45,181 nt of DNA from Acidobacteriota bacterium (GCA_017860005.1 JAFNAE010000009.1:1-45181); one strand, 5' to 3'. Shown: positions 8,434 to 16,719, numbered from the stretch's first letter. Numbers and translations: made by a program. The notes: generated from the letters alone by a model not told the origin.

Positions 8434-10863
8434 TCAACCGGCCTCGGCGTGGAAGATGCGCCAGGCGTCCTCGGGCGGCACCGGCCGGCTGAACTCGTAG
8501 CCCTGCATCCAGAGGCAGTCGAGCTGCTCGAGCCGGCGGCGTTGCTCGGCGGTCTCGACCCCCTCGGCGATCACCGTCAGCTGCAGGTCGGCGGCCAGGC
8601 GCACGATGTTCTTGACCAGCTCGGCCTTGTCGCCGTCGCTGGTGAGATCGCGGATGAAGGAGCGGTCGATCTTGAGCACGTCGACGGCGAAACGGTTCAG
8701 GTAGGAGAGCGACGAGTAACCGGTGCCGAAGTCGTCGAGGCAGATGCTGACCCCCATGGCACGCAGCTCCTGGATCATGGCGCGCGCCTGGTCCGGGTCC
8801 TCGATCAGCAGGCCCTCGGTGATCTCCAGCTTCAGGCAGCGCGCGGGCAGGCCGGCGCGTTCGAGCGCGGCCGCGACCTGGCGCACCAGGTCGGGCTGGG
8901 CGAAGAGCCGGGGCGAGAGGTTGACGCTCATGGTCAGCGCCTCCCAGGCGGGGTCCTCGGCGCGCCAGCGCGCGAGCTGCGCGCAGGCCTCCTCGAGCAC
9001 CCACATGCCGAGCGGCAGGATGACCCCGGTCTCCTCCGCGACGCCGATGAACGAGGCCGGCAGGAGCAGTCCGCGTTCGGGGTGGTGCCAGCGCACCAGC
9101 GCCTCGAAGCCGTCGAGCGTGTGGTCGGCGAGCGAGACGATGGGCTGGTAGTGGACCTCGAACTCCCGGCGCTCGAAGCCGCGCCGCAGGTCGTTCTCCA
9201 TCTGGAGGCGCGCCACGACCTCGCTGCGCATTTCGCCGGAGAACAGCTGGGAGCGCCCGCGCCCGGAGACCTTGGCGCGGTACATGGCGGTGTCGGCGTC
9301 GCGCAGCAGCCCGGTCAGGTCGCCGGCCAGGCGGTCGCCCAGGGCGATGCCCACGCTGGCGGTGACGTAGAGCTCGTGACCGGCGACCATGAAGGGGTGG
9401 AGCAGCGCCTCGTGGATGCGCTGCGTGATCTCCAGCGCCTCGTCGGAGGTGCGGATCTCCTCGAGCAGCACCGTGAACTCGTCGCCGCCCAGGCGCGCCA
9501 CGGTGTCGCCGCCGCGCAGGCAGGCCTCGATCCGGCGCGAGACCTGGACGAGGAGCTGATCGCCCGCCGAATGGCCGAGGCTGTCGTTGACCATCTTGAA
9601 GCGGTCGAGGTCGATGAACAGCACCGCGAACTGACCCTGTCCCGCGCGCCGGGCGCGCGCGCGAGCGTGTTCGACCCGGTCGAGGAACAGCGCGCGGTTG
9701 GGCAGGCCGGTCAGCGGATCGCGCACCTTGCGGTCGGTGATGTCGGTCTGCGACCCGGCCATGCGCGTGGGGCGGCCTTCGGCGTCCCACACCGCGGCGC
9801 CGCGCGCCAGCATCCAGCGGTAGCTGCCCTCCGCGGTGAGCATCCGGTACTCGTCCTCGAAGTGGTCGGTCTCGCCCGCGAGGTGGCGGTCCAGCCGCTC
9901 GGTGAGATGCGGCAGGTCCTCGGGATGGACGCGCGCGAACCACTCGTCCGGCGAGGTGCCGAGCGTGCCCGGCTCGGCGCCGATCAGCCGCTGCCAGCGC
10001 TCGGAGTAGTAGACGCGGCCGTCGCGCAGGAGCCAGTCCCAGATGCCGTCGTTGGCGCCGCGCACGGCGAGCGCGAACCTCTCCTCCGAGGCTCGCAACG
10101 CGGCCTCGGCACGCCGCCGTTCGGTGATGTCCTGGGCGATGGCGACCACTCCGAGCGGCGCGTCGTCGTCGCCGGTGACGAGGTCGAAGCGCAGCTCCAC
10201 CTGGAAGGCGGAGCCGTCGCGGCGTCGGCTCTCGCTCTCGACACGCAGGCTCCTCGCATCGGCGAGGTCGCGGAACTGGAGGCCGGCGAGGGCGGTCGGG
10301 AAGAGCTTGCGCAGGTCCTCGCCCAGCAGCTCCGCGGGCTCGAGGCCGAGCATCCCGGCCAGGGCGGGATTGGCGCGATGGATGGCGAGGTCGCGGTCTG
10401 CGATCGCAACGCCGGCGCTCACCGTCTCGATCACCTTGGCGAGCTCGCTCAGGCGCTCCCGCGCCAGGCTCAGCTCGGAGAGGTCGCGCACCAGGATCAG
10501 GATCTTGCCGTTCTCGCCGACCGGCTGCCGGCGCACGGAGACCGGGAAGCTCGAGCCGTCCTTGCGGTAGGCCTGCAGGCGGCGCGCGCCCGCCCCCGCC
10601 GGGGTCTCGGCCGGCTCGCGTCCGGCCTCCCAGGCGAGCAGGGCCGGCAGCTTCCTGCCCAGCGCCTCGCGCTCGCCGTAGCCCCACAGGTCGGTGACGC
10701 GCGGGCTCGCCCACAGGATCGTCCCGTCCGCCTCGGCCAGCAGGACGGCGTCCTCGAGGGACTCGAGCAGCGTCTCGGGGAGCGGTGGCTTCGTCGTCAC
10801 GCGGGCGGCTGCCTCGGCGCAGGGTAACACGCGGGGCAGCCGGTCGTCAGTCGTAGGAGCCAT
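8434..10863 (-). CDS. PAS-PAS-PAS-GGDEF-EAL cyclic-di-GMP signalling protein
   Basis: This is a 809-residue cytosolic sensor enzyme. Three PAS domains lie at about residues 28-130, 138-255 and 265-385; the last ends in the PAC-like GSQTDITD. A GGDEF diguanylate cyclase follows, with intact GGDEF preceded by the inhibitory RxxD site (RGGD). A C-terminal EAL phosphodiesterase retains FEALVRW, NLSPRLF, EITEG, DDFGTGYSS, KIDRSF and EGVET, so both catalytic domains look intact. No membrane segments are present. ATG 10863 overlaps the last 17 bases of imuB, including its stop, so translation is probably coupled; GTG 10800 is an alternative start. Membership of the imu transcript suggests induction by DNA damage, which is inference. 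Confidence 0.93.
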   Translation of the reverse strand: MAPTTDDRLPRVLPCAEAAARVTTKPPLPETLLESLEDAVLLAEADGTILWASPRVTDLWGYGEREALGRKLPALLAWEAGREPAETPAGAGARRLQAYRKDGSSFPVSVRRQPVGENGKILILVRDLSELSLARERLSELAKVIETVSAGVAIADRDLAIHRANPALAGMLGLEPAELLGEDLRKLFPTALAGLQFRDLADARSLRVESESRRRDGSAFQVELRFDLVTGDDDAPLGVVAIAQDITERRRAEAALRASEERFALAVRGANDGIWDWLLRDGRVYYSERWQRLIGAEPGTLGTSPDEWFARVHPEDLPHLTERLDRHLAGETDHFEDEYRMLTAEGSYRWMLARGAAVWDAEGRPTRMAGSQTDITDRKVRDPLTGLPNRALFLDRVEHARARARRAGQGQFAVLFIDLDRFKMVNDSLGHSAGDQLLVQVSRRIEACLRGGDTVARLGGDEFTVLLEEIRTSDEALEITQRIHEALLHPFMVAGHELYVTASVGIALGDRLAGDLTGLLRDADTAMYRAKVSGRGRSQLFSGEMRSEVVARLQMENDLRRGFERREFEVHYQPIVSLADHTLDGFEALVRWHHPERGLLLPASFIGVAEETGVILPLGMWVLEEACAQLARWRAEDPAWEALTMSVNLSPRLFAQPDLVRQVAAALERAGLPARCLKLEITEGLLIEDPDQARAMIQELRAMGVSICLDDFGTGYSSLSYLNRFAVDVLKIDRSFIRDLTSDGDKAELVKNIVRLAADLQLTVIAEGVETAEQRRRLEQLDCLWMQGYEFSRPVPPEDAWRIFHAEAG

Positions 10864-12376
10864 CGGCGAACCAGCGCCCGCTCGCCGCGTCGCGGAAGAT
10901 CCGCCAGAGGCCGGCGCCCGTGAGCTCGACGTCCCAGTAGTCGCGCGTCATCGGCCCCTGGCTCCACCAGCCCTCCTCGAGCCGCCACGGCCCGGAGGCC
11001 ACCGCGACCTCGCCGGACACCGCGGGGCGCTTCGCGCCCGCCTCGGTGACGAGCGGGCGCACGCCGCGCGGCGCGCCGCCGTCGTCGAGCAGGACCTCGA
11101 GCTCGAGCGCCGGACGCAGCGCGCGCACGGCGAGCAGCCCCCGTGGCCGCGGCGCGGCGAGCTCGAACTTCGGCGGCGGCGGGGGCGCGAACGGCTCGAG
11201 CTCGAAGCGCTCGGGGCGATGACCGTCCGACGCGCGCGGCGCGCCGGAGCGATCGGGCCCGAGCAGCGCGAACAGGCGGGCGAGCGTGGTCGCGAGCAGC
11301 TCGGGCGAGAGCTCCGGCGGGCCGAACAGCGAGAGCTGGGCGGCGCGCGGGCGATCGGGAGCCGCGGTGAAGGCGAAACCGGAGACGGCCGCGCCGGGCG
11401 GACGCGTCTCGAGCTCGAGGTGGACGAGCCGCACCAGGGTGCGGGCGTCGGTGGTCGCCGCCGGCAGCGCGATCGAACGCTCGTCGTGGCCGTCCGGCTC
11501 GAGCGCGAGCGAGAGGCCGAGCCGGGCGCAGCCGAGCCCTTCGGCCTCGAGCCGCCGGCAGAGGCGGTCGAGGGCGGCGCGGGCGAGGAAGAGGAAGGGC
11601 TCGAGCGTGGCGAGCGGCCACTCGAGATCGCTGCCTTCGCGGAAGTCGGGCGGTGGCTGGCGGGGCGCGAGCGGGCGCGGGTCGAGGCCGCGCGCGACGG
11701 CGTGCAGCGCGGCGCCGGCGGCGCCCAGGCGGCTCGCCACCTCGGCGGCGGGCAGGCGGGCGAGGTCGCCGACCGTGGCGATGCCCCAGCGCGTCAGGGT
11801 CTCGCCCAGCGCGACCTCGGGGGAGAGGCGCGCGAGCGGCAGGCGCGCGAGGAACTCCGCCTCGCGCCCGGCGGCGACGATCTCGGGCTCGCCCTCGCGC
11901 GCCGCGCCCTCGGCGGCCAGGCGCGCGGCGAGCCGGGAGGAGGCGACGCCGACGCGCGCCGGCAGTCCCGCCTCGCGTGCGGCGCGTGCCAGGGCGCGGC
12001 CGAGGTCGCGCTCGCCGTCGGACCCGGGGAAGCGCCGCCCGAGACCGTCGGCCTCGAGGAAGACCAGCCCCGGCAGGGCGTCCTCGACGCGCGGCGAGAA
12101 GCGGCCGGCGACGTCGAGCAGCGCCTCGGCGGCGGCGCGCTCCGCTTCGCTGTCGCGCCCGCGCGCCGCGAGGCCGGGCAGCGTCGCGCGCGCCTGGGCG
12201 AGGGTCGATCCGGCACGCACGCCCGCGCGCCGCGCCGGGCGCGTGGCGGCCATCACGCGCGCGGCCGGGCCCTGCCCCTCGACCACCGCCACCGCCTCGC
12301 GCGCGAGCTCGGGCTCGGCGCGCAGGCGCGCGGCGAGCGGGAAGAGCGGCACGGCGAGGCAGGCGAGGCGGACCAT
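10847..12376 (-). CDS. imuB: ImuB, inactive Y-family polymerase-like mutasome hub
   Basis: This 509-residue protein is the adaptor that links ImuA and DnaE2 to the sliding clamp during damage-induced mutagenesis. The N-terminal half is Y-family-like but lacks the catalytic acidic motif: LACLAVPLFPLAARL stands where active polymerases have DxDxFFAxVE. A canonical beta-clamp-binding pentapeptide QLSLF is at residues 347-351. The C-terminus carries the ImuB-specific region (SGPWRLEEGWWSQGPMTRDY, then LWRIFRD). GGGAG lies 6 bp before ATG 12376. It follows imuA by 21 bp and overlaps the GGDEF-EAL gene by 17 bp. Loss of the catalytic residues is normal for the family. Confidence 0.93.
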   Translation of the reverse strand: MVRLACLAVPLFPLAARLRAEPELAREAVAVVEGQGPAARVMAATRPARRAGVRAGSTLAQARATLPGLAARGRDSEAERAAAEALLDVAGRFSPRVEDALPGLVFLEADGLGRRFPGSDGERDLGRALARAAREAGLPARVGVASSRLAARLAAEGAAREGEPEIVAAGREAEFLARLPLARLSPEVALGETLTRWGIATVGDLARLPAAEVASRLGAAGAALHAVARGLDPRPLAPRQPPPDFREGSDLEWPLATLEPFLFLARAALDRLCRRLEAEGLGCARLGLSLALEPDGHDERSIALPAATTDARTLVRLVHLELETRPPGAAVSGFAFTAAPDRPRAAQLSLFGPPELSPELLATTLARLFALLGPDRSGAPRASDGHRPERFELEPFAPPPPPKFELAAPRPRGLLAVRALRPALELEVLLDDGGAPRGVRPLVTEAGAKRPAVSGEVAVASGPWRLEEGWWSQGPMTRDYWDVELTGAGLWRIFRDAASGRWFADGSYD

Positions 12377-12397
12377 CGCGCGCTCCCATGGCCGGCT

Positions 12398-13126
12398 TCA
12401 GGAGGCGGCGAGGCGGAGCGCGACCGGCGCGCCCGCCGCGCCGCACCTGCCGCCGGCTCTCGCGCCGGGGCGGGTCCCTCCGACCAGGCGGGCCTCGACG
12501 CCGTCGAGCAGGCGCGGTCCCGCCGGTGCGCCGCTCCAGCGTGGCCGGGCGCGCTCGAGGGCGAGCGCGACTCCGGCGGCGACGCCGCAGCGGCGCGAGG
12601 GGGAGGAGACGAGCAGCACGGTCCCCGCCGCGCGCGCCGCGCGGGCGAGGCGGAGCCACTGGGCGTCGCGGCCGCGGCCACCGGGGACGGGAGGCAGGCC
12701 GAGCTCGACGACCACCAGCGGGAAACCGCCGCCGACCACCGCCTCCGCCGCGGCGAGAGCCTCGGAGAGATCGCGCGGGCGGGCCCAGAGCAGGCGCTCG
12801 AGGGCGACCCCGCCGGCCGCTGCGCGCTGCGGGTCGAGCCCGTCGCCGAGATCGACGAGCGCGGCGTTCTCGCCCGCCGAGGTGGCCGCCGCGAGCAGGG
12901 CGAGCACGAACCCCATGCGCCCGCTCGAGAGCCGGCCGGCGAGCTCGGTCAGGACGCCGCGGGGCAGGCCGCCGGGCAGGAGCGCGGCGAGCTCCGGCAT
13001 CGCCGCACCCCAGGTGGCCGGCTCGCTCGGGCGGGTGGCGGCGACCAGCTCACGGGCCGTGCGCAACCGCCCGGCGAGTGGCGCCTCGAGCCGGGAAAGC
13101 AGCGCGCGCGCAAGGGGTTCCGCCAT
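12398..13126 (-). CDS. imuA: ImuA, RecA-like mutasome protein
   Basis: This is a 242-residue RecA/SulA-like accessory protein of the ImuABC mutasome. The core begins PELAALLPGGLPRGVLTELAG. It carries a degenerate Walker A (GRLSSGRMGF, with no GKT/S) and a Walker B-like strand PLVVVELGL. I chose ATG 13126 because GGAGG precedes it by 12 bp and the operator-like site then lies 42 bp upstream, as expected for a regulated promoter. An in-frame ATG at 13165 would place the start 3 bp from that site with no ribosome-binding site. It is first of the operon imuA-imuB-GGDEF/EAL. The assignment rests on the RecA-like core plus adjacency to imuB. Confidence 0.85.
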   Translation of the reverse strand: MAEPLARALLSRLEAPLAGRLRTARELVAATRPSEPATWGAAMPELAALLPGGLPRGVLTELAGRLSSGRMGFVLALLAAATSAGENAALVDLGDGLDPQRAAAGGVALERLLWARPRDLSEALAAAEAVVGGGFPLVVVELGLPPVPGGRGRDAQWLRLARAARAAGTVLLVSSPSRRCGVAAGVALALERARPRWSGAPAGPRLLDGVEARLVGGTRPGARAGGRCGAAGAPVALRLAAS

Positions 13127-13168
13127 CTGGGTCGCGTCCCTCCGGAGCCTTCCGGAGGGCATCATCAG

Positions 13169-13185
13169 GCGTAAAAGAGGCGAAA
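13169..13185 (-). promoter_or_regulatory. Candidate damage-response operator upstream of imuA
   Basis: The plus strand reads GCGTAAAAGAGGCGAAA, which matches the dnaE2 upstream sequence (2557-2573) at 15 of 17 positions and has the same 11-bp half-site spacing. Surrounding DNA at the two loci shows no comparable similarity. The binding protein is not known from the sequence; LexA or a LexA-independent damage regulator would fit. Confidence 0.55.
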
Positions 13186-13197
13186 GTCAAGAGCTGG

Positions 13198-13288
13198 AAA
13201 CCGGTGTCAGAGCACCGATTCCCGATTCCTGCAGCGCGCGCCGCCCCGAGGCGGCCGCGTCCCGAAATCAGGGCTCTGACACCGGTTT
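13198..13288. repeat. 91-bp inverted-repeat (REP/MITE-like) element
   Basis: A perfect 16-bp arm AAACCGGTGTCAGAGC at 13198-13213 is matched by its reverse complement at 13273-13288. Pairing continues imperfectly inward, and the centre holds a second perfect hairpin (GCCGCC-CCGA-GGCGGC, 13240-13255), so nearly the whole element can fold into one long cruciform. The right arm overlaps the last codons and stop of the methyltransferase-like gene. The left arm begins 13 bp from the imuA operator. No transposase is present. It could also act as a bidirectional terminator that insulates imuA. Confidence 0.7.
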
Positions 13289-14017
13289 GTTCGGGGGCGG
13301 GGCGGGGACGCGGATCGCCGGGCCGGGCGGCCGCTTGCGTGGCTGGGCGATGGCGCGCGGCGGCAGATGGTGCGCCGCGGCGTGCTCGAGCACGTACTCT
13401 TGGACGCCGTGCTTGCCCAGATGGCTTCTCGGCGCCACCAGCCCGGGGTGGAGCTTCTCGACCTCGGCGTGCGGCAGGCGGAGCGCGGGCACCGTCTCGG
13501 CGACCAGCACGTCCTCCGAGAGCGTGCCGACGTCCACGATCCGGTAGTGGCAGGGCCGCGCCGGCATGGTCTGGCCGACCCGCACCAGCAGGTGGAAGGC
13601 GCCCGCGGGGGCCAGGTGCTCGCGGATCCGGATCGCGAGCGCCGGCCAGCGCGCGCGTCCCACGTAGTTCGGCAGGTCCCAGGCGAGCACGAGGTCGTAG
13701 CGCTCGTCCGGGCCGAGCGGCAGCAGGTCGGGCAGCGAGCGCTCCCAGAGCGCGGGCGCCGCCTCGCGCAACCCGCTCTCGTCCAGCGTGGCGTCGAGGT
13801 CGGCGATGCGCAGCCGCGCGCCGATTCGGTTGAAGAAGGCGACGTTGACCGCCAGCGCGGCGCCCAGGTCGAGCACCGAGGCGCTCGGGCGCGGCAACCG
13901 CTCGAGCGCGTGCCTGAGCCCCGGGGCGGGATGCTCGGCCGGGGGCGGCGGCGCGGTCGGCAGGGGGAGCTCGGGAGAAGGCTCCGCCCGGCCGGCCGGG
14001 CGGCGCATCCAGCTCAT
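13268..14017 (-). CDS. Class I SAM-dependent methyltransferase-like protein
   Basis: This is a 249-residue soluble protein. After a proline-rich N-terminus, SVLDLGAALAVNVAFF (about residues 46-61) occupies the place of motif I of Rossmann methyltransferases, but it lacks the usual GxGxG. Then come LRIADLD (acidic motif II) and YDLVLAWDLPNYV (motif IV-like), with the pattern of a late strand in APAGAFHLLVRVG. The substrate is unknown and activity is uncertain because of the glycine-poor loop. The final residues (KPVSEP) and stop codon are encoded by the right arm of the inverted-repeat element, so the native C-terminus may have been replaced. It lies 7 bp after bactofilin, in an apparent two-gene operon. 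Confidence 0.65.
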   Translation of the reverse strand: MSWMRRPAGRAEPSPELPLPTAPPPPAEHPAPGLRHALERLPRPSASVLDLGAALAVNVAFFNRIGARLRIADLDATLDESGLREAAPALWERSLPDLLPLGPDERYDLVLAWDLPNYVGRARWPALAIRIREHLAPAGAFHLLVRVGQTMPARPCHYRIVDVGTLSEDVLVAETVPALRLPHAEVEKLHPGLVAPRSHLGKHGVQEYVLEHAAAHHLPPRAIAQPRKRPPGPAIRVPAPPPNKPVSEP

Positions 14018-14024
14018 GCGCGGC

Positions 14025-14564
14025 TCAGCCGGCCTGCGCGGCAGGCTTCGACTCGAGCGGGCGCGGACCGGCGTCCTCCTTGACGGCCGGGCGGGGCGCC
14101 GGGGCCGGAGCCGAGCTCGAGCGCTGCTTCGGCTCCATGTCGATCGAACCCTTGAAGCGCGCCCCGTCCTCGATCGTCACGCGCGGCGCGACGATGTCGC
14201 CGCGCACGCGCGACGTCTTGCGCAGGACGACCTGCTCCTCGGCGCTCATGTTGCCCTCGACCTCGCCGTCCACGAGCACGGCGCGGGCCTGGATCTCGGC
14301 CGCGACGCGCCCCTTGGCGCCGACCGTCACCACGTTCTGGCGCAGCATGATCTTGCCTTCCACGCGCCCCTCGATGACCAGGTCCTCGTCGCCCGAGACC
14401 TCGCCGCGCAGGACGATCGAAGGCGACAACACGGCGCGTTCGCCGGAGCTCGGAGCGGCGGGCGCGTGGCGCGCCGGGACCGGCTCGGCTTCCGCGCGCG
14501 CCGGCGGGGCGGGCGGCGGGGTCGGGGAGCCCGGGGCGGCGGGTTCGTTGTCTCGCTTCCACAT
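14025..14564 (-). CDS. Bactofilin (polymer-forming cytoskeletal protein)
   Basis: This 179-residue protein has a central bactofilin beta-helix (about residues 40-145), shown by regularly spaced short strands such as IVLRGEVSGDEDLVIEGRVEG, VVTVGAKGRVAAEI and VRGDIVAPRVTIEDGARFKG. Proline/alanine-rich tails flank it, as is usual for the family. Bactofilins self-assemble into nucleotide-free filaments at the inner membrane and position cell-wall or polar proteins. GGAGG lies 8 bp before ATG 14564 (MWKRDNEP); the ATG at 14579 has no such site. It is divergent from the lhgO-like gene across about 100 bp that probably holds both promoters. Confidence 0.92.
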   Translation of the reverse strand: MWKRDNEPAAPGSPTPPPAPPARAEAEPVPARHAPAAPSSGERAVLSPSIVLRGEVSGDEDLVIEGRVEGKIMLRQNVVTVGAKGRVAAEIQARAVLVDGEVEGNMSAEEQVVLRKTSRVRGDIVAPRVTIEDGARFKGSIDMEPKQRSSSAPAPAPRPAVKEDAGPRPLESKPAAQAG

Positions 14565-14666
14565 GTCGCGATCCTCCATTCGAAGAAGGTATCAGGTCAC
14601 GGCCGTCGCGCGCGAGCTATGGAGAAGTCCATGCTCCGAGCGTGGGTGTGGGAGGATTCCGGATCG

Positions 14667-15878
14667 ATGGCCGGGCCGGACGTGCTGGTGGTCGGAGGAG
14701 GCATCGTGGGGCTCGCCACCGCGCGCGCCCTGGCGCTCGAGCACGGCCTCGGCGTCGAGCTGCTCGAGGCCGAGGCGCGCCTCGCCTCGCACCAGACCGG
14801 CCACAACAGCGGCGTCGTCCACTCCGGCCTCTACTACCGGCCGGGAAGCGTCAAGGCCGCGACCTGCGCGGCCGGCCGCGAGGCGCTCTACCGCTACGTC
14901 GCCGAGCGCGGCATCGCGCACGAGCGCTGCGGCAAGGTGGTGGTCGCGGTCGCGGAAGCGGAGCTCGCACGCCTCGACGAGCTCGAGCGGCGCGGGCGCG
15001 CCAACGGCCTCGCCGGCCTCGAGCGTCTCGACGGCGCCGGCATCCGCGCGCGCGAGCCGCGCGCGGCCGGCCTCGCCGGGCTGTGGGTGCCGGAGACGGG
15101 GATCGTGGACTACGGCGCGGTCGCGGCAGCCTTCGCCGCCGACGTGCGCGCCGCCGGCGGCACGGTGACGGCCGGGGCGCGGGTGGGACGGATCGTCGCC
15201 GGACGCGGCGCGGTCGAGGTCACCGTCGCCGGCGGCGGTCGCCGCAGCGCGCCCTTCCTGGTCGCCTGCGCCGGGCTCGAGAGCGACCGCGTGGCGCGTG
15301 CGGCCGGGCTCGAGCCGGGCGCTCGCATCGTGCCCTTCCGCGGCGACTACTTCGAGCTCGCGGCGGGCGCGCGCGGCATGGTGCGCGGCCTGATCTACCC
15401 GGTGCCCGATCCCGACCTGCCGTTCCTCGGCGTCCACTTCACGCGCCGGGTGGACGGCACGGTCGAGGCCGGGCCCAACGCGGTCCTGGCCTGGCGCCGC
15501 GCGGGCTACTCGCGCACTTCGTTCTCGCTCGCCGACGCCGCCACGACGCTCGTCTATCCGGGCTTCTGGCGCATGGCGCCGCGCCACGCCCGCGTCGCCT
15601 GGGCGGAGTACCGGCGCGCGTTCAGCCGCCGGCGCTTCGTCGCGTCACTGCGCCGGCTCGTGCCGGACCTCCGGGAGGACGACGTGCGCCGGGCCGGCTG
15701 CGGAGTGCGCGCGCAGGCGCTCGGCCGCGACGGCCGGCTGCTCGACGACTTCGTCTGGGCCGAGGCGGAGCGCATGCTGCACGTGATCAACGCCCCGTCG
15801 CCCGCCGCGACGGCGTCGCTCGCGATCGGTCGCGAGATCGCGGCGCGGGTCAAGGCCCGGCTCGAGGCGGCGGCGTGA
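14667..15878 (+). CDS. lhgO: FAD-dependent oxidoreductase, L-2-hydroxyglutarate oxidase (LhgO) type
   Basis: This is a 403-residue DAO-family flavoprotein. The FAD dinucleotide-binding fold is at the start (DVLVVGGGIVGLATARAL, about residues 5-22), followed by SHQTGHNSGVVHSGLYYRPGS, the signature of LhgO/YgaF enzymes that oxidise L-2-hydroxyglutarate to 2-oxoglutarate and pass electrons to the quinone pool. The later FRGDYFEL, YPVPDPDLPFLGVHFTRR and GPNAVLAWRR also match the family. GGAGG lies 11 bp before ATG 14667. An upstream in-frame ATG exists but adds an unlikely tail. PhzF follows after 31 bp. Confidence 0.88.
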   Translation: MAGPDVLVVGGGIVGLATARALALEHGLGVELLEAEARLASHQTGHNSGVVHSGLYYRPGSVKAATCAAGREALYRYVAERGIAHERCGKVVVAVAEAELARLDELERRGRANGLAGLERLDGAGIRAREPRAAGLAGLWVPETGIVDYGAVAAAFAADVRAAGGTVTAGARVGRIVAGRGAVEVTVAGGGRRSAPFLVACAGLESDRVARAAGLEPGARIVPFRGDYFELAAGARGMVRGLIYPVPDPDLPFLGVHFTRRVDGTVEAGPNAVLAWRRAGYSRTSFSLADAATTLVYPGFWRMAPRHARVAWAEYRRAFSRRRFVASLRRLVPDLREDDVRRAGCGVRAQALGRDGRLLDDFVWAEAERMLHVINAPSPAATASLAIGREIAARVKARLEAAA

Positions 15879-15909
15879 GGGCGGCGCCCGAGAGCCGAGG
15901 AGAGGCACG

Positions 15910-16716
15910 ATGACGCTCACGATCTACCAGGTGGACGCCTTCACGGAGCGCCCGTTCGCCGGCAATCCGGCCGCCGTCGTGCCGCTCGAGCGGCCGGCGG
16001 CGGAGCCGTGGATGCGCGACCTCGCGGCAGAGATGAACCTCTCGGAGACGGCCTTCCTCTGGCCGGAGGGTGAGGCCTGGCGGCTGCGCTGGTTCACGCC
16101 CGAGGCCGAAGTGCGGCTGTGCGGGCACGCCACGCTCGCGTCCTCGCACGTGCTCTGGGAGACGGGCCGGCTGGCCCCCGCGGCGCCGGCACGCTTCGAC
16201 ACCCTCTCCGGGCGCCTCGTCGCCCGTCGCCTCGGCGAGGCGATCGAGATGGACTTCCCGGCCCGGTCGGCGACGCCGGTGGCGGCGCTGCCGGGGCTGG
16301 CCGAGGCGCTCGGCGCGCAGCCGCTCGCGACCGCGCGCAGCGCCGAGGACGTCCTGGTCGAGCTCGCCGACGAGTGGACGGTGCGCGCGCTCGCCCCGGA
16401 CTTCGCGGCGCTGCGCGCGCTCGACGTGCGCGGCGTGATCGCCACCGCGGCGGCCGACCCGGGGCGCGACTTCGACTTCGTGTCGCGCTTCTTCGCGCCC
16501 GCGGTGGGCGTGCCGGAGGACCCGGTGACCGGCTCGTCGCACTGCACGCTGGCGCCGTTCTGGAGTGCACGGCTGGGGCGCGCCGAGCTGACCGGCCTGC
16601 AGGTCTCGCGCCGCGGCGGCCGGGTGCGAACGCGCCTCGCAGGCGAGCGCGTGCAGCTCGGCGGCCGCGCCGTCACCGTCTTCGCAGGCGCGCTCTCCGA
16701 GGCCGCCGCGGGCTGA
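15910..16716 (+). CDS. PhzF family isomerase/epimerase
   Basis: This is a 268-residue member of the phenazine-biosynthesis-like PhzF family, which shares the diaminopimelate-epimerase fold. It opens with the characteristic YQVDAFTERPFAGNPAAVV. It contains the catalytic glutamate in MNLSETAFLWP, the phosphate/substrate loop VRLCGHATLA, and the second-lobe signature EDPVTGSSHC. GAGGAGAGG precedes ATG 15910. The physiological substrate is unknown: no other phenazine genes are nearby, and most bacterial homologues are uncharacterised. It is probably co-transcribed with the upstream oxidase gene. Confidence 0.93.
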   Translation: MTLTIYQVDAFTERPFAGNPAAVVPLERPAAEPWMRDLAAEMNLSETAFLWPEGEAWRLRWFTPEAEVRLCGHATLASSHVLWETGRLAPAAPARFDTLSGRLVARRLGEAIEMDFPARSATPVAALPGLAEALGAQPLATARSAEDVLVELADEWTVRALAPDFAALRALDVRGVIATAAADPGRDFDFVSRFFAPAVGVPEDPVTGSSHCTLAPFWSARLGRAELTGLQVSRRGGRVRTRLAGERVQLGGRAVTVFAGALSEAAAG

Positions 16717-16719
16717 GGC

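Noticed and set aside
13198-13288. CRISPR repeat or att site
   Set aside because: There is only one inverted pair, with no direct repeats, spacers, integrase or tRNA; palindromic element or terminator fits better.
14597-15587. Minus-strand frame opposite the LhgO-like gene
   Set aside because: The plus strand encodes a full FAD-binding oxidoreductase with a ribosome-binding site; the opposite frame has no features.
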